From IMG/VR virus record IMGVR_UViG_3300026521_000198, positions 1 through 30,169 of that record: a stretch of 30,169 nucleotides of DNA; one strand, 5' to 3'. This DNA is from a virus. Both the position numbers and the translations under genes were made by a program. Every line of letters begins with the position of its first letter. Position 1 is the first letter of the stretch. Below, one piece after another: positions 21,915-30,154 of the stretch. The notes under the pieces are model-generated. The model was not told the DNA's origin, searched no databases, and saw only the letters and a list, made by a program, of their open reading frames with translations.

Positions 21915-24900
21915 ATGAGTTTACAGTTAAAAATAGATGTTAAAAATAATGCAAGTAAAGAACTAGTTAGATTCCAAAAAGATTTAAAACAGTTAGATAT
22001 TTCTATCCCTAAAACTTCAAACAATTTTAGTATGCTTAGTAAGTCTATGGTTGCACTTGGAGCTTCTGCATATGCTTTAAACAAAACATATAGTGCTACT
22101 ATAAAAAGAGGTTTAGAATACAATAACCTTATTGAAAATCAAAGAAATTCAATAGCCACATTAATTAATGTAACATCTAAAAACATAGATAGTCAAGGTA
22201 AATCATTGACATATCAAGAAAAGATGAATTTATCTCTTGCAAATTCTAATGAATTAATGGCTGAACTTACTAGAATCAATGCAAATACACCACAAACATT
22301 AGGTCAAACAGCACAAATATTTAAAACTATGTATGCACCTATGCAAAAAGTTGGTGCTAGTCAAAAAGATTTAATTTATTTAACAGAAAAGTTGGCAATA
22401 GCATCTAAGGTTGGTGGTGTCGAGTTTAATAGTCTATTAGCTGGTGTAGATGGCTTGGCGAGTGGTACAGTTCTTGCAAATAGTGATTTAGGTAGGTTTC
22501 TATCATCTTTAGGGCTTACAAATGAAGCAATAAAAGAAAGTAATGATGTAATAGGCTTATTAAAAACAAAGCTAAAAGATTTTAAAGCATTTGATGATTT
22601 AGACACATCTGTTTCAAATTTAAATGTTCAATGGGACACTTTAACTGGGAATATGACTAAAGATATATATTCAGCACAAAAGATATATACAAAGCAACTA
22701 ACAGGGTTTTTAAAGACTTTAAATGATGAATATAAAGATTATGAGCAAAATATAAAAAGAGTTGCTGATATCTCTAAGCTAAAAAATACGCAAGATTTAA
22801 CAAGAGAGATACAGCAATTAAAAGATAAAAATGAAGCACTTAAAAAGATAGGTGCATTTAGTAAATATTGGAAATATGCGAGTGATAGTGCATATAAACA
22901 AGATATTAAAAATAATGCCTTTTTGATTAAACAAGCTGAAAAAAGATTAAAATTATTAAAAGAAGAAAAGTCTTTAAAATCTGAACCTAGCCTAGTAAGC
23001 AAAAAGACAGATACAGCAAGTATTAGCCCATCAAGTGCTTCTTTAGAACAGAAGTTAAATATTGATAAAGAGTATTATATTAAATTAGGAGAGCTTGAAA
23101 AAGCTTGGAATATTGAAGCTAAGCAATTAAGCGACAGATATGGTAAGGATAGATTTGCTAAATTATATGAAACTTCTAAGGTTGAATTTTTTGACAAATT
23201 TAAAAAAGAAACTAAACAAATTGAAACGGTAGAATTAAAAGAGTTCAAATTTGATAATACTTTGCTGGATAGTATAAAGAATTTCAAAAAAGATATTCAA
23301 AAAGAAATAAATACTGAACCTTTTACTTTTAAAATAGAATTAGATACAAGTAATTTTTCAGATGCAGATAAGGATATTCTAAAAGTATCTAGTGGATTTG
23401 AAACTCTAGCAAAAGAACAAAGCTCTTACAATGAAGCAATAAGCCAAACAGGGCTTACTCAACAGCAAATAAATGAAATGAATGAACAGCACAATGCTAA
23501 TCAAATACAAGGTTATGCAAATTTAGCTGGAGCAATGTCTAAAACTTTTAAAGATGGTTCAAATGAAGCTAAAGCAATGATTGTTGTTCAGACAGCATTA
23601 AGTGTGGCTACTGCAATGGTAGCAATAGCAAGTGCAGGAACTGGAGACCCTTATACAGCTATCGCAAGAGTTGTTGCTATGATTGCAACTTTAAGAAGTG
23701 CTGGAATTGCATTAAGTGGTGGTTCAGCATCTGCTCCAAAAGATTATTCATCTACAATAGAAAGTGCAAATTATACAACTGGTACTGGTGTTAGTTTAGG
23801 CGATTATGATAATAGTTTTGATGACTTCATAAAAGGACTAGATAAAGCTTCTGAAAGACTAGAAGATTTTGGAAGTGTTGGGAGTGCTACCAAGAACGAA
23901 CTAGAAATATTAACTAATCAGTTATCATCAGCACAAACTGATAATAATGTTTTATCTCAATTTGATGATGATGTTTTTTCTTTAATTGTTGCAAAAAATA
24001 GTGGAATAATTGATAAAACTACAAATGAAATATCAAGACTTCTAATCGATAATATTGCAGATAGTCTTACATTCGAGGGGCTTAGTGAAAATCAATTAGA
24101 GCATTTAATAGGGGACTTTGATGCGTCTTCTTATGAAGAAACATTATCGCAAATAAACGACTTAGCAATTACAGCTAAACAGCACGGTGGGAACTTAACA
24201 AGCAAGGAACAAAAGGAACTAATAGAATTTTACACTTTGCCAAACTTTGTAAAAGGTCAAGATTATCAAGGTGCTATTGAAGCATTAGAAAAATTAAACG
24301 ATGCAATGTTTGATATGACTAAAACAGCTAATAAGTATGAATTATCTTTTAGTGGACTTGAAGATACAACAGATTTGAGAAAAGCACAAATCGAAGAAGA
24401 GAAAGCCTTTTTAATCAAAGAAATACCAGAACTTAGCAAGGTAACTAAAGATAATTTTGTGAGTTTGTATGAAGATATTGACCCAACTAATACTGATTTA
24501 ATAGATAGTTATGAAGAGTACGGAGATTTACTAGTCGAACAAGCCAGTTTAATTGATGATGTATCTTCATCTTTGGCAGATTTAAATAAAAATATGATTA
24601 CTTCTGCCAATCAATATGAGATTACATTTGCATCTTTCACTAAAAATGAAAAAGAACTGTCTGATTTAAGGGCTTCTCAAATTCAAGAAGAAATGGAATA
24701 TTTAAGTAGTTCATTTGGTGATGTTGATTTAATAGACAATAATATAACTAAAGACATAAAGATTTTTGGACATAAAATAGGAAGCTTTACTATTCCTCAA
24801 CTCGAAACATTATCAGATGTAACAGTTGATAATTTCCAAGAGATTTATGAAGCAATAGACCCTACAAACACAGACTTAATCGAAGCAATGCAAGAATATG

Positions 24901-25601
24901 GTAATTTATTAGCAGAACAAGCACAAATCGAATATGATGCAACTAAAGCTATTGAAGATAACAAGCTATCTTTAGAACAAAGACTAGAGCTATTAAATGC
25001 AACAGATGAAGCTGATAAACTAGCAATTGAGCGAGGTTGGGAGCTAGAAGAGCTTAATGATGATGCAAATAAAGCTTTATTGCAAAGCATTTTCAATAAA
25101 GAAGATGAGCTGAAAGCTATTGAAGACGCAACTAAAGCAAATGAAGATTTTATTGAGAGTATGCAACGATTTGGTGAAAGTATTGATGATGCAATTAATA
25201 CTATAAAAGGGAACTTACTTAAAGATAGTCAAGATACTACGAGCGAACTAATCAGACAATACAATACAGCAATAAATAAAGGTGAATATGATACTGCTTC
25301 TAATCTTGCTACTCAAATATCATCTACTGCATTTGGCGATACTAGTAATTTAGATAGGAACTTAATAGCTAGTTTGGAGCAAACTAAAATGGATATTGGG
25401 TTTGAAGATGAGATTTTAAATGTAAATATTGTTAGTAGTGATTTAAATTTAGACAATACTACTACAACACCATCAGTATTAGTAGCAAATCAAAGTGTAA
25501 CATCTAATGATACAATGGAAACTATCCTTATGGAGCTATTGAAAACAAATAAAAGAGTTGAAACAATTTTAGAAAGAATTGAAGAAAATCAAGAATTATA
25601 A
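21915..25601 (+). CDS. Tail tape measure protein
   Basis: A 1228-aa, mostly helical protein that sets tail length and passes DNA into the cell; this is the largest gene of the window. The N-terminal part has a coiled coil, and the NANTPQTLGQTAQIFKTMYA region resembles tape measure N-domains. A hydrophobic stretch (about residues 553-605, AMIVVQTALSVATAMVAIAS) could insert into the host membrane. A degenerate duplication lies at about 24319-24554 and 24596-24936. Position after the chaperone fusion is diagnostic. Confidence 0.95.
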   Translation: MSLQLKIDVKNNASKELVRFQKDLKQLDISIPKTSNNFSMLSKSMVALGASAYALNKTYSATIKRGLEYNNLIENQRNSIATLINVTSKNIDSQGKSLTYQEKMNLSLANSNELMAELTRINANTPQTLGQTAQIFKTMYAPMQKVGASQKDLIYLTEKLAIASKVGGVEFNSLLAGVDGLASGTVLANSDLGRFLSSLGLTNEAIKESNDVIGLLKTKLKDFKAFDDLDTSVSNLNVQWDTLTGNMTKDIYSAQKIYTKQLTGFLKTLNDEYKDYEQNIKRVADISKLKNTQDLTREIQQLKDKNEALKKIGAFSKYWKYASDSAYKQDIKNNAFLIKQAEKRLKLLKEEKSLKSEPSLVSKKTDTASISPSSASLEQKLNIDKEYYIKLGELEKAWNIEAKQLSDRYGKDRFAKLYETSKVEFFDKFKKETKQIETVELKEFKFDNTLLDSIKNFKKDIQKEINTEPFTFKIELDTSNFSDADKDILKVSSGFETLAKEQSSYNEAISQTGLTQQQINEMNEQHNANQIQGYANLAGAMSKTFKDGSNEAKAMIVVQTALSVATAMVAIASAGTGDPYTAIARVVAMIATLRSAGIALSGGSASAPKDYSSTIESANYTTGTGVSLGDYDNSFDDFIKGLDKASERLEDFGSVGSATKNELEILTNQLSSAQTDNNVLSQFDDDVFSLIVAKNSGIIDKTTNEISRLLIDNIADSLTFEGLSENQLEHLIGDFDASSYEETLSQINDLAITAKQHGGNLTSKEQKELIEFYTLPNFVKGQDYQGAIEALEKLNDAMFDMTKTANKYELSFSGLEDTTDLRKAQIEEEKAFLIKEIPELSKVTKDNFVSLYEDIDPTNTDLIDSYEEYGDLLVEQASLIDDVSSSLADLNKNMITSANQYEITFASFTKNEKELSDLRASQIQEEMEYLSSSFGDVDLIDNNITKDIKIFGHKIGSFTIPQLETLSDVTVDNFQEIYEAIDPTNTDLIEAMQEYGNLLAEQAQIEYDATKAIEDNKLSLEQRLELLNATDEADKLAIERGWELEELNDDANKALLQSIFNKEDELKAIEDATKANEDFIESMQRFGESIDDAINTIKGNLLKDSQDTTSELIRQYNTAINKGEYDTASNLATQISSTAFGDTSNLDRNLIASLEQTKMDIGFEDEILNVNIVSSDLNLDNTTTTPSVLVANQSVTSNDTMETILMELLKTNKRVETILERIEENQEL

Positions 25602-25610
25602 GGATAATAA

Positions 25611-26726
25611 ATGGAATTAATACCAATAGTCGAACTAGAATACAACACTACTAATATCGCAGATGATGATACAGCAATTTGGAATGGAACTTTTGAATAT
25701 GCAAAAGAAACAATAAGACAATTAAATCACAAGCTTTATAAATGTTATGAAAAAGTTGAATTACTATCTACTTACATATATAACGATACTGATTTGTCTA
25801 AGCCACATATCACAACTAGAATTATTGATAATGTGGTTATAGATAGTACTTCTGTTCCTTGCGTAAAAGATGTAACAATAGTGTATGTGGTTGAAAATAA
25901 TACATATTATCTATATAGTGAAGATGACAATAATGTAGATTTTACAAGTGAAGATATGACTAATCCTACAAATTTTACAGTTTTAGAAAATGGGAGACAT
26001 ACTTTGGATAATCCTGAAATAAGCCCATTGATTTGGGAGGACTTAGGATATGTTAATAAGTACAAAATGCTAGACAAGAATTTAGGCTCTCAAACAATTT
26101 TAGATGGAAATATTGAAGCTAGTTTTTTAGTTAGTAAAATCGATAGGATTTTCTTTTTTAATGTTTTTGCTGAAAGTATTGATATTAAGATAACACAAAT
26201 TGATAGCGATATAGTTTTGCTAGATGAAAATTTTACAATGCAAAGTAAAGATGGAGGAACTTTTTATAATTATTTTTATAACGATTTCATATACGAAACT
26301 AAATTATTTAGTAGTGTTGAAATAAATTTCAATATGCTTATCGAAATTAAAATAAATGCAATTGGAAATGTTGCTAAATGTGGATTGGTTGCAATTGGAA
26401 GGTCTGAATACTTAGGTGCTACGCTATATGGTGCTAGTGTAGGAATACATGATTTTAGCAAAAAAGAAGTAAATGAAGCAACAGGCGAAAGCTATTTAAA
26501 ACAAGGGAAAGTCAAATCAACAAATAACTTAACAATAGATGTGCCTATCAACCTAACAGACAAAGTCATAGATGTTTTGACTAGATACCGAAGTATCCCA
26601 GTTGTTTTTATTGGAGCTAAAGAGTTCAAAAGTACTTATATTTTTGGTATATATAACAAGTTTGATACATTAATTTCAACTCCTACAATTTCAAAACTAA
26701 CTTTAGATTTAGAGAGTTTAATATGA
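25611..26726 (+). CDS. Distal tail protein, 371 aa
   Basis: The protein is beta-rich with acidic patches and follows the tape measure gene by 9 nt, the usual position of the distal tail or hub protein. A segment GRSEYLGATLYGASVGIHDF (about residues 264-283) resembles a phage tail-tip module, and the FSKKEVNEATGESYLKQGKV stretch just after it is also seen in such proteins. I recognise no exact family, so the call rests on position and composition. Confidence 0.65.
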   Translation: MELIPIVELEYNTTNIADDDTAIWNGTFEYAKETIRQLNHKLYKCYEKVELLSTYIYNDTDLSKPHITTRIIDNVVIDSTSVPCVKDVTIVYVVENNTYYLYSEDDNNVDFTSEDMTNPTNFTVLENGRHTLDNPEISPLIWEDLGYVNKYKMLDKNLGSQTILDGNIEASFLVSKIDRIFFFNVFAESIDIKITQIDSDIVLLDENFTMQSKDGGTFYNYFYNDFIYETKLFSSVEINFNMLIEIKINAIGNVAKCGLVAIGRSEYLGATLYGASVGIHDFSKKEVNEATGESYLKQGKVKSTNNLTIDVPINLTDKVIDVLTRYRSIPVVFIGAKEFKSTYIFGIYNKFDTLISTPTISKLTLDLESLI

Positions 26727-26762
26727 TACCTTTTACCATATTGTCAAAAGTGTTATTATTAA
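26725..26762 (+). promoter_or_regulatory. Late motif copy 5, before the 113-aa tail gene
   Basis: GATACCTTTTACCATA begins in the stop codon of the preceding gene and lies 55 bp before the next ATG, with TTATTATT downstream. Confidence 0.5.
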
Positions 26763-26779
26763 AATAAAAAAGGCTGAAA

Positions 26780-27121
26780 ATGATTGACAGCATACCACTT
26801 TTTGGTGATGCTCCTCTTTTAGGGCAAGACCAAGAAACTTTTGACAAGAATTGTAGTGATACATTAGGCAAAATGGGCAATTTTGTAGAAAAGACCAACT
26901 TTAGCATAGGTCAAATTAACGCAAATAGCAAAGCAATGGATTCAAACCTTGAAAAATCTATTGAAGCAATGAACACTACTGTTGAACAAGCAGAAGAAGC
27001 CATAAGGGCTAAGGAATATATCGAGCAATATACAATCCCTAATGAAGCTACTTACAATACTAAAACAATAGACGATAAGGTGCGAATGTCGCAAATACTA
27101 AATATGACAAATTCAATATAA
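26780..27121 (+). CDS. Tail tip or fibre-associated coiled-coil protein, 113 aa
   Basis: The N-terminus is PLFGDAPLLGQDQETFDKNC, and a coiled coil follows (GQINANSKAMDSNLEKSIEA, then MNTTVEQAEEAIRAKEYIEQ). It looks like the N-terminal attachment part of a tail fibre, detached from any receptor domain. The DGR target protein follows 9 nt downstream, so it may anchor that protein to the tail. This is inferred from position. Confidence 0.55.
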   Translation: MIDSIPLFGDAPLLGQDQETFDKNCSDTLGKMGNFVEKTNFSIGQINANSKAMDSNLEKSIEAMNTTVEQAEEAIRAKEYIEQYTIPNEATYNTKTIDDKVRMSQILNMTNSI

Positions 27122-27130
27122 AGGAAAAAG

Positions 27131-28459
27131 ATGAGTTTAAAAAGTAAAATTTTTGAAAAATTAGATAATGCTGTTGAAAATGCAGATACAAATACAGTTG
27201 ATGGAGTGCAAATATTAGCTTTATGTTCAAGCACTGTTAAAAATTTAAATGAGGGTACAGATTTAGAAGATGATATTTATAATATTGGTATAGCTGGTGA
27301 GTTAGGTTTTGGTGTTGCTACTTGCCCTAATGAACTAATCCCAAGTGGTTGGAGAGGTTTAGAGGGGCATGACAATATTATCAGTCCTAACTATGGTAAT
27401 TATGTAGATGCTAATGGGAGTATATTAGTTTATGTTCCTAAGCATTATTATAAATATGATGGGAATACTTGCCTTATATCTAACAGAGCATTAAGTGGGT
27501 ATGTACTTGATAGAAGTTTTATAAATGCGGGAAAAGAGATAAACGGAGTTTTTGTTTATAAATATGGTGCTAGTAATTCAAATGGTATTTTTGCAAGTAG
27601 AAAATTAAAAGACCCAATTTCAACACATAGCGACCATAATCCAGTTGCAAATATAAATGGTGCAAGTGAAAATAATTATGGAGAGCTTTATCAAGCCGTT
27701 AAAAGTGCTGGAAGTAAATATTATTTAACTTCAATATTTAATTATAGCATGTTAGCAAGATTAGCACTTTCACATGGTTCGGCTTCTTCTACAGCCACAG
27801 CATGTGCATTTACTGATGTTGCTCCAGCAATGCCAAAAGGTTGTTTAGGAAGTGCATTAAGAGATTACAATGACAATTCAGTTGTGTTTACACCAAGTGG
27901 ATACAGTGATTGTGGTTTAACGGGTAGTGGTGAGCCTTTTGCAAAAACAACTCATAATGGTCAAGACTGTGGAATAGCAGATTTAACGGGAAATATGTGG
28001 GAAGTCGCAAGTGGTTTTATTAGAACTGATGACGATGGTTTTTTAGTTTTAAAAGAAAGTGTTGATATTACTAGTATTATTAATGATGGCACAAGTGGTG
28101 GGGCTTATGATGTTTCTCTTTATGATGTTGTAGATATATCAGATGTAGTTAGTGGTAATGATGGTTGGACTTATTTAGGGAATGGTTCAAATGCTGTATT
28201 TGGAATGAGTACGGATAGAGCAAGTACAACTTATAAAAAAACAGCACTTGGTATTGGTAATGATACGGGATATAGCAGTAGTGGAACAACACAGTTTGGA
28301 AATGATGGTTTATATAGATATTTACGAAATGAAATGGCTTGTCTAGTCGGCGGTGGTTGGGGTTACTCTTCTGATGCGGGGGCGTTTGCTGTGAATTTGG
28401 GCGGTAATCGGACTAGCTCGAGTAGCGCTGTGGGTGGTCGTGCCTGTGTTCTTGTATAG
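27131..28459 (+). CDS. DGR-diversified tail tip protein with FGE/C-type-lectin-like domain
   Basis: The 442-aa protein is the target of the retroelement. Its C-terminal part shows the formylglycine-generating-enzyme-like/CLec fold used by DGR targets: HNGQDCGIADLTGNMWEVAS (residues 275-294) and the final VGGGWG...GGRACV strand. The last 41 residues contain the variable repeat (402-437), where up to 11 template AAY codons allow ligand-site residues to vary. N-terminal residues 1-40 have a helical anchor. It follows the tail genes, so it is probably the host-receptor-binding tip. Confidence 0.88.
   Translation: MSLKSKIFEKLDNAVENADTNTVDGVQILALCSSTVKNLNEGTDLEDDIYNIGIAGELGFGVATCPNELIPSGWRGLEGHDNIISPNYGNYVDANGSILVYVPKHYYKYDGNTCLISNRALSGYVLDRSFINAGKEINGVFVYKYGASNSNGIFASRKLKDPISTHSDHNPVANINGASENNYGELYQAVKSAGSKYYLTSIFNYSMLARLALSHGSASSTATACAFTDVAPAMPKGCLGSALRDYNDNSVVFTPSGYSDCGLTGSGEPFAKTTHNGQDCGIADLTGNMWEVASGFIRTDDDGFLVLKESVDITSIINDGTSGGAYDVSLYDVVDISDVVSGNDGWTYLGNGSNAVFGMSTDRASTTYKKTALGIGNDTGYSSSGTTQFGNDGLYRYLRNEMACLVGGGWGYSSDAGAFAVNLGGNRTSSSSAVGGRACVLV
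28334..28441 (+). repeat. DGR variable repeat (VR)
   Basis: The 108-bp VR is the 3' end of the target gene (residues 402-437). It aligns to the TR (28919-29026) with no gaps and 18 mismatches; 16 are at template adenines (14 A to G, one A to C, one A to T). The first 21 and last 12 bp are identical to the TR. The last 12 bp (GTGGGTGGTCGT) contain no adenine and are the likely initiation-of-mutagenic-homing site. Confidence 0.95.
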
Positions 28460-28471
28460 TAACGAACGATA

Positions 28472-28876
28472 GTGAGTGATAAAATGGGTATTCATAGTGA
28501 AGCAATATTAAATCGTAAATATATGGAAATGATTAAGTTATTAAATATATATCTTAATCATTTTCCACGATTTGAAAAATATGCGTTATCAAACAATATA
28601 AGAAATACAGCTTATGAAGTGTATGACTTGATTACCGAAGCCCAAAAAAGATATATCAAAAAAACAACACTTACCAATCTTGATATTACACATCAAAAAC
28701 TTCGTATGCAAATATATCTAGCAAATGAGCTTGGATATTTTGCATTTAAAGATGGAAAAATAAATAATAATATAAGTCCACACAAAAGATTTTTAGCAAT
28801 ATCATCACTAATAGATGAAATAGGTAAAATTATTGGTGCTTGGATAAATAAGCTTAAAAATATAAGTAAATTTTAA
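28472..28876 (+). CDS. avd: DGR accessory variability determinant (Avd-like)
   Basis: A 134-aa helical protein of the Avd four-helix-bundle family that binds the RT and the template RNA. Family-like blocks are LNIYLNHFPRFEKYALSNNI (residues about 24-43), LDITHQKLRMQIYLANELGY, and the closing IGKIIGAWINKLK. Basic surface residues fit RNA binding. The frame begins at GTG 28472; ATG 28484 (MGIHSE) is an alternative start, and neither has a strong ribosome site. It sits between VR and TR, and its stop overlaps the start of the TR-RT frame by no bases (TAAATG). Confidence 0.88.
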   Translation: MSDKMGIHSEAILNRKYMEMIKLLNIYLNHFPRFEKYALSNNIRNTAYEVYDLITEAQKRYIKKTTLTNLDITHQKLRMQIYLANELGYFAFKDGKINNNISPHKRFLAISSLIDEIGKIIGAWINKLKNISKF

Positions 28877-30154
28877 ATGAAACACATAGGGCAACATAAC
28901 AATATGAAAAATGACAGCATGGCTTGTCTAGTCGGCGGTAATTGGAGTAACTCTTCTAATGCAGGGGCTTTTGCTATGAATTTGAACAATAATCGTACTA
29001 ACTCGAATAACAATGTGGGTGGTCGTGACTCTATTTCTAAACTTGAAACAACAAAAGTTGATACTAGGAATACAGGGGTATGTTGTCCTGCTAATAGCGA
29101 AATCAAAAAAAGAAGTCTTTTGAGTAAATCAACTGAAAATCAGACTTCATCAAAATCCAAAAGAATAGGTTTTTTATTTGATAAAACATTTACTATTGAT
29201 AACTTATATCAAGCTTTTTTAACAGCAAGAGCTGGTAAGAGAAATAAAAGAGCTACATTAAAATTTGAAATAAATTTAGGAGCTGAACTTAAAAGTTTGT
29301 ATGATGAATTGCATAATGGAACTTATAAGCCAAGAGCCTATAGTCAGTTTAAAGTATATGAACCAAAAGAGCGAATTATAAATGCACCAGCATTTAGAGA
29401 TTTAGTAGTGCAACATTGTATCTATAAAACTATTTATAATATATTTGACAATAGTTTTATAGATACATCTTATGCTTGTAGAAAGGGAGGAGGTACTCAT
29501 AAAGCTAGTATTTATACACAAAAAGAAATGCGAAAATATAATGGAGATTTATATTATGCAAAACTAGATATACGAAAATTTTTTTATAGTATAGATAGAG
29601 AAATTTTAAAAACACTATTTGAAAAAAAGATTAAAGACAAAAGATTCGTAAATCTTATGTGTGAATTTGCAAAGATGAATGGTGAAAAGGGTATTCCTAT
29701 TGGAAATTTACTATCTCAAATATATTCACTTATATATTTAAATCAATTAGACCACTTTGTAAAAAGAGAATTAAAAATCAAAAGCTATGTTAGATATGTA
29801 GATGATTTTGTTGCTATTGGATTAACATTAGATGAAGCAAAAGAATTTAAAAACAAATGTGAAAAATTTGTGCAAGATAAATTGAATTTAGAGTTATCAC
29901 ATTGGCATATCCAAAAAATTAAAAAGGGAATCAATTTTGTAGGATATAGAACTTGGAAAAATAAAAAATTCGTAAGAAAACATAGTATGTACAAATTTAA
30001 AAAAGCAGTTAAAAAATTTAAAATTGAATCAATAATCTCTCTCATAGGTCATGCAAAAGGTACAAATAGCATTTCTTATTTTAGAGGTCTGTTGATTGAA
30101 TTTCAAATTTTAAATTTATTACCAAAGAGGAGCAAAAAATGGTTAAATATGTAA
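28877..30154 (+). CDS. DGR reverse transcriptase (frame includes TR at its 5' end)
   Basis: This enzyme copies the TR RNA into mutated cDNA for transfer to the VR. The RT domain (from about residue 98) closely follows Bordetella phage RT: YSQFKVYEPKERIINAPAFR, SYACRKGGGTH, first catalytic Asp231 (KLDIRKFF), the DGR-specific GIPIGNLLSQ, YVDD at 307-310, then SHWHIQKIKKGINFVGYRTW. The frame is open from ATG 28877 through the TR. The only in-frame start between TR and RT is TTG 29120 (344 aa), without a clear ribosome site. Either start is possible. Confidence 0.93.
   Translation: MKHIGQHNNMKNDSMACLVGGNWSNSSNAGAFAMNLNNNRTNSNNNVGGRDSISKLETTKVDTRNTGVCCPANSEIKKRSLLSKSTENQTSSKSKRIGFLFDKTFTIDNLYQAFLTARAGKRNKRATLKFEINLGAELKSLYDELHNGTYKPRAYSQFKVYEPKERIINAPAFRDLVVQHCIYKTIYNIFDNSFIDTSYACRKGGGTHKASIYTQKEMRKYNGDLYYAKLDIRKFFYSIDREILKTLFEKKIKDKRFVNLMCEFAKMNGEKGIPIGNLLSQIYSLIYLNQLDHFVKRELKIKSYVRYVDDFVAIGLTLDEAKEFKNKCEKFVQDKLNLELSHWHIQKIKKGINFVGYRTWKNKKFVRKHSMYKFKKAVKKFKIESIISLIGHAKGTNSISYFRGLLIEFQILNLLPKRSKKWLNM
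28919..29026 (+). repeat. DGR template repeat (TR)
   Basis: This 108-bp TR is the template copied with adenine mutagenesis into the VR. It carries 28 adenines, 11 AAT/AAC codons and no in-frame stop, the codon choice typical of a DGR template (mutated AAY never gives a stop). It lies between avd and the RT domain, in the same frame as the RT. It encodes ACLVGGNWSNSSNAGAFAMN in that frame, and ends with the adenine-free GTGGGTGGTCGT. Confidence 0.95.

Noticed and set aside
22376-25096. Several minus-strand frames inside the tape measure gene
   Set aside because: They are low-complexity Ser/Leu/Phe-rich shadows of the coding strand with no ribosome sites and no family match.
28877-28918. 5' extension of the TR-VR homology before the ATG
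   Set aside because: Upstream of 28919 and 28334 the two sequences share only a short AATGA with different spacing, so the repeat boundary is set at the ATG.
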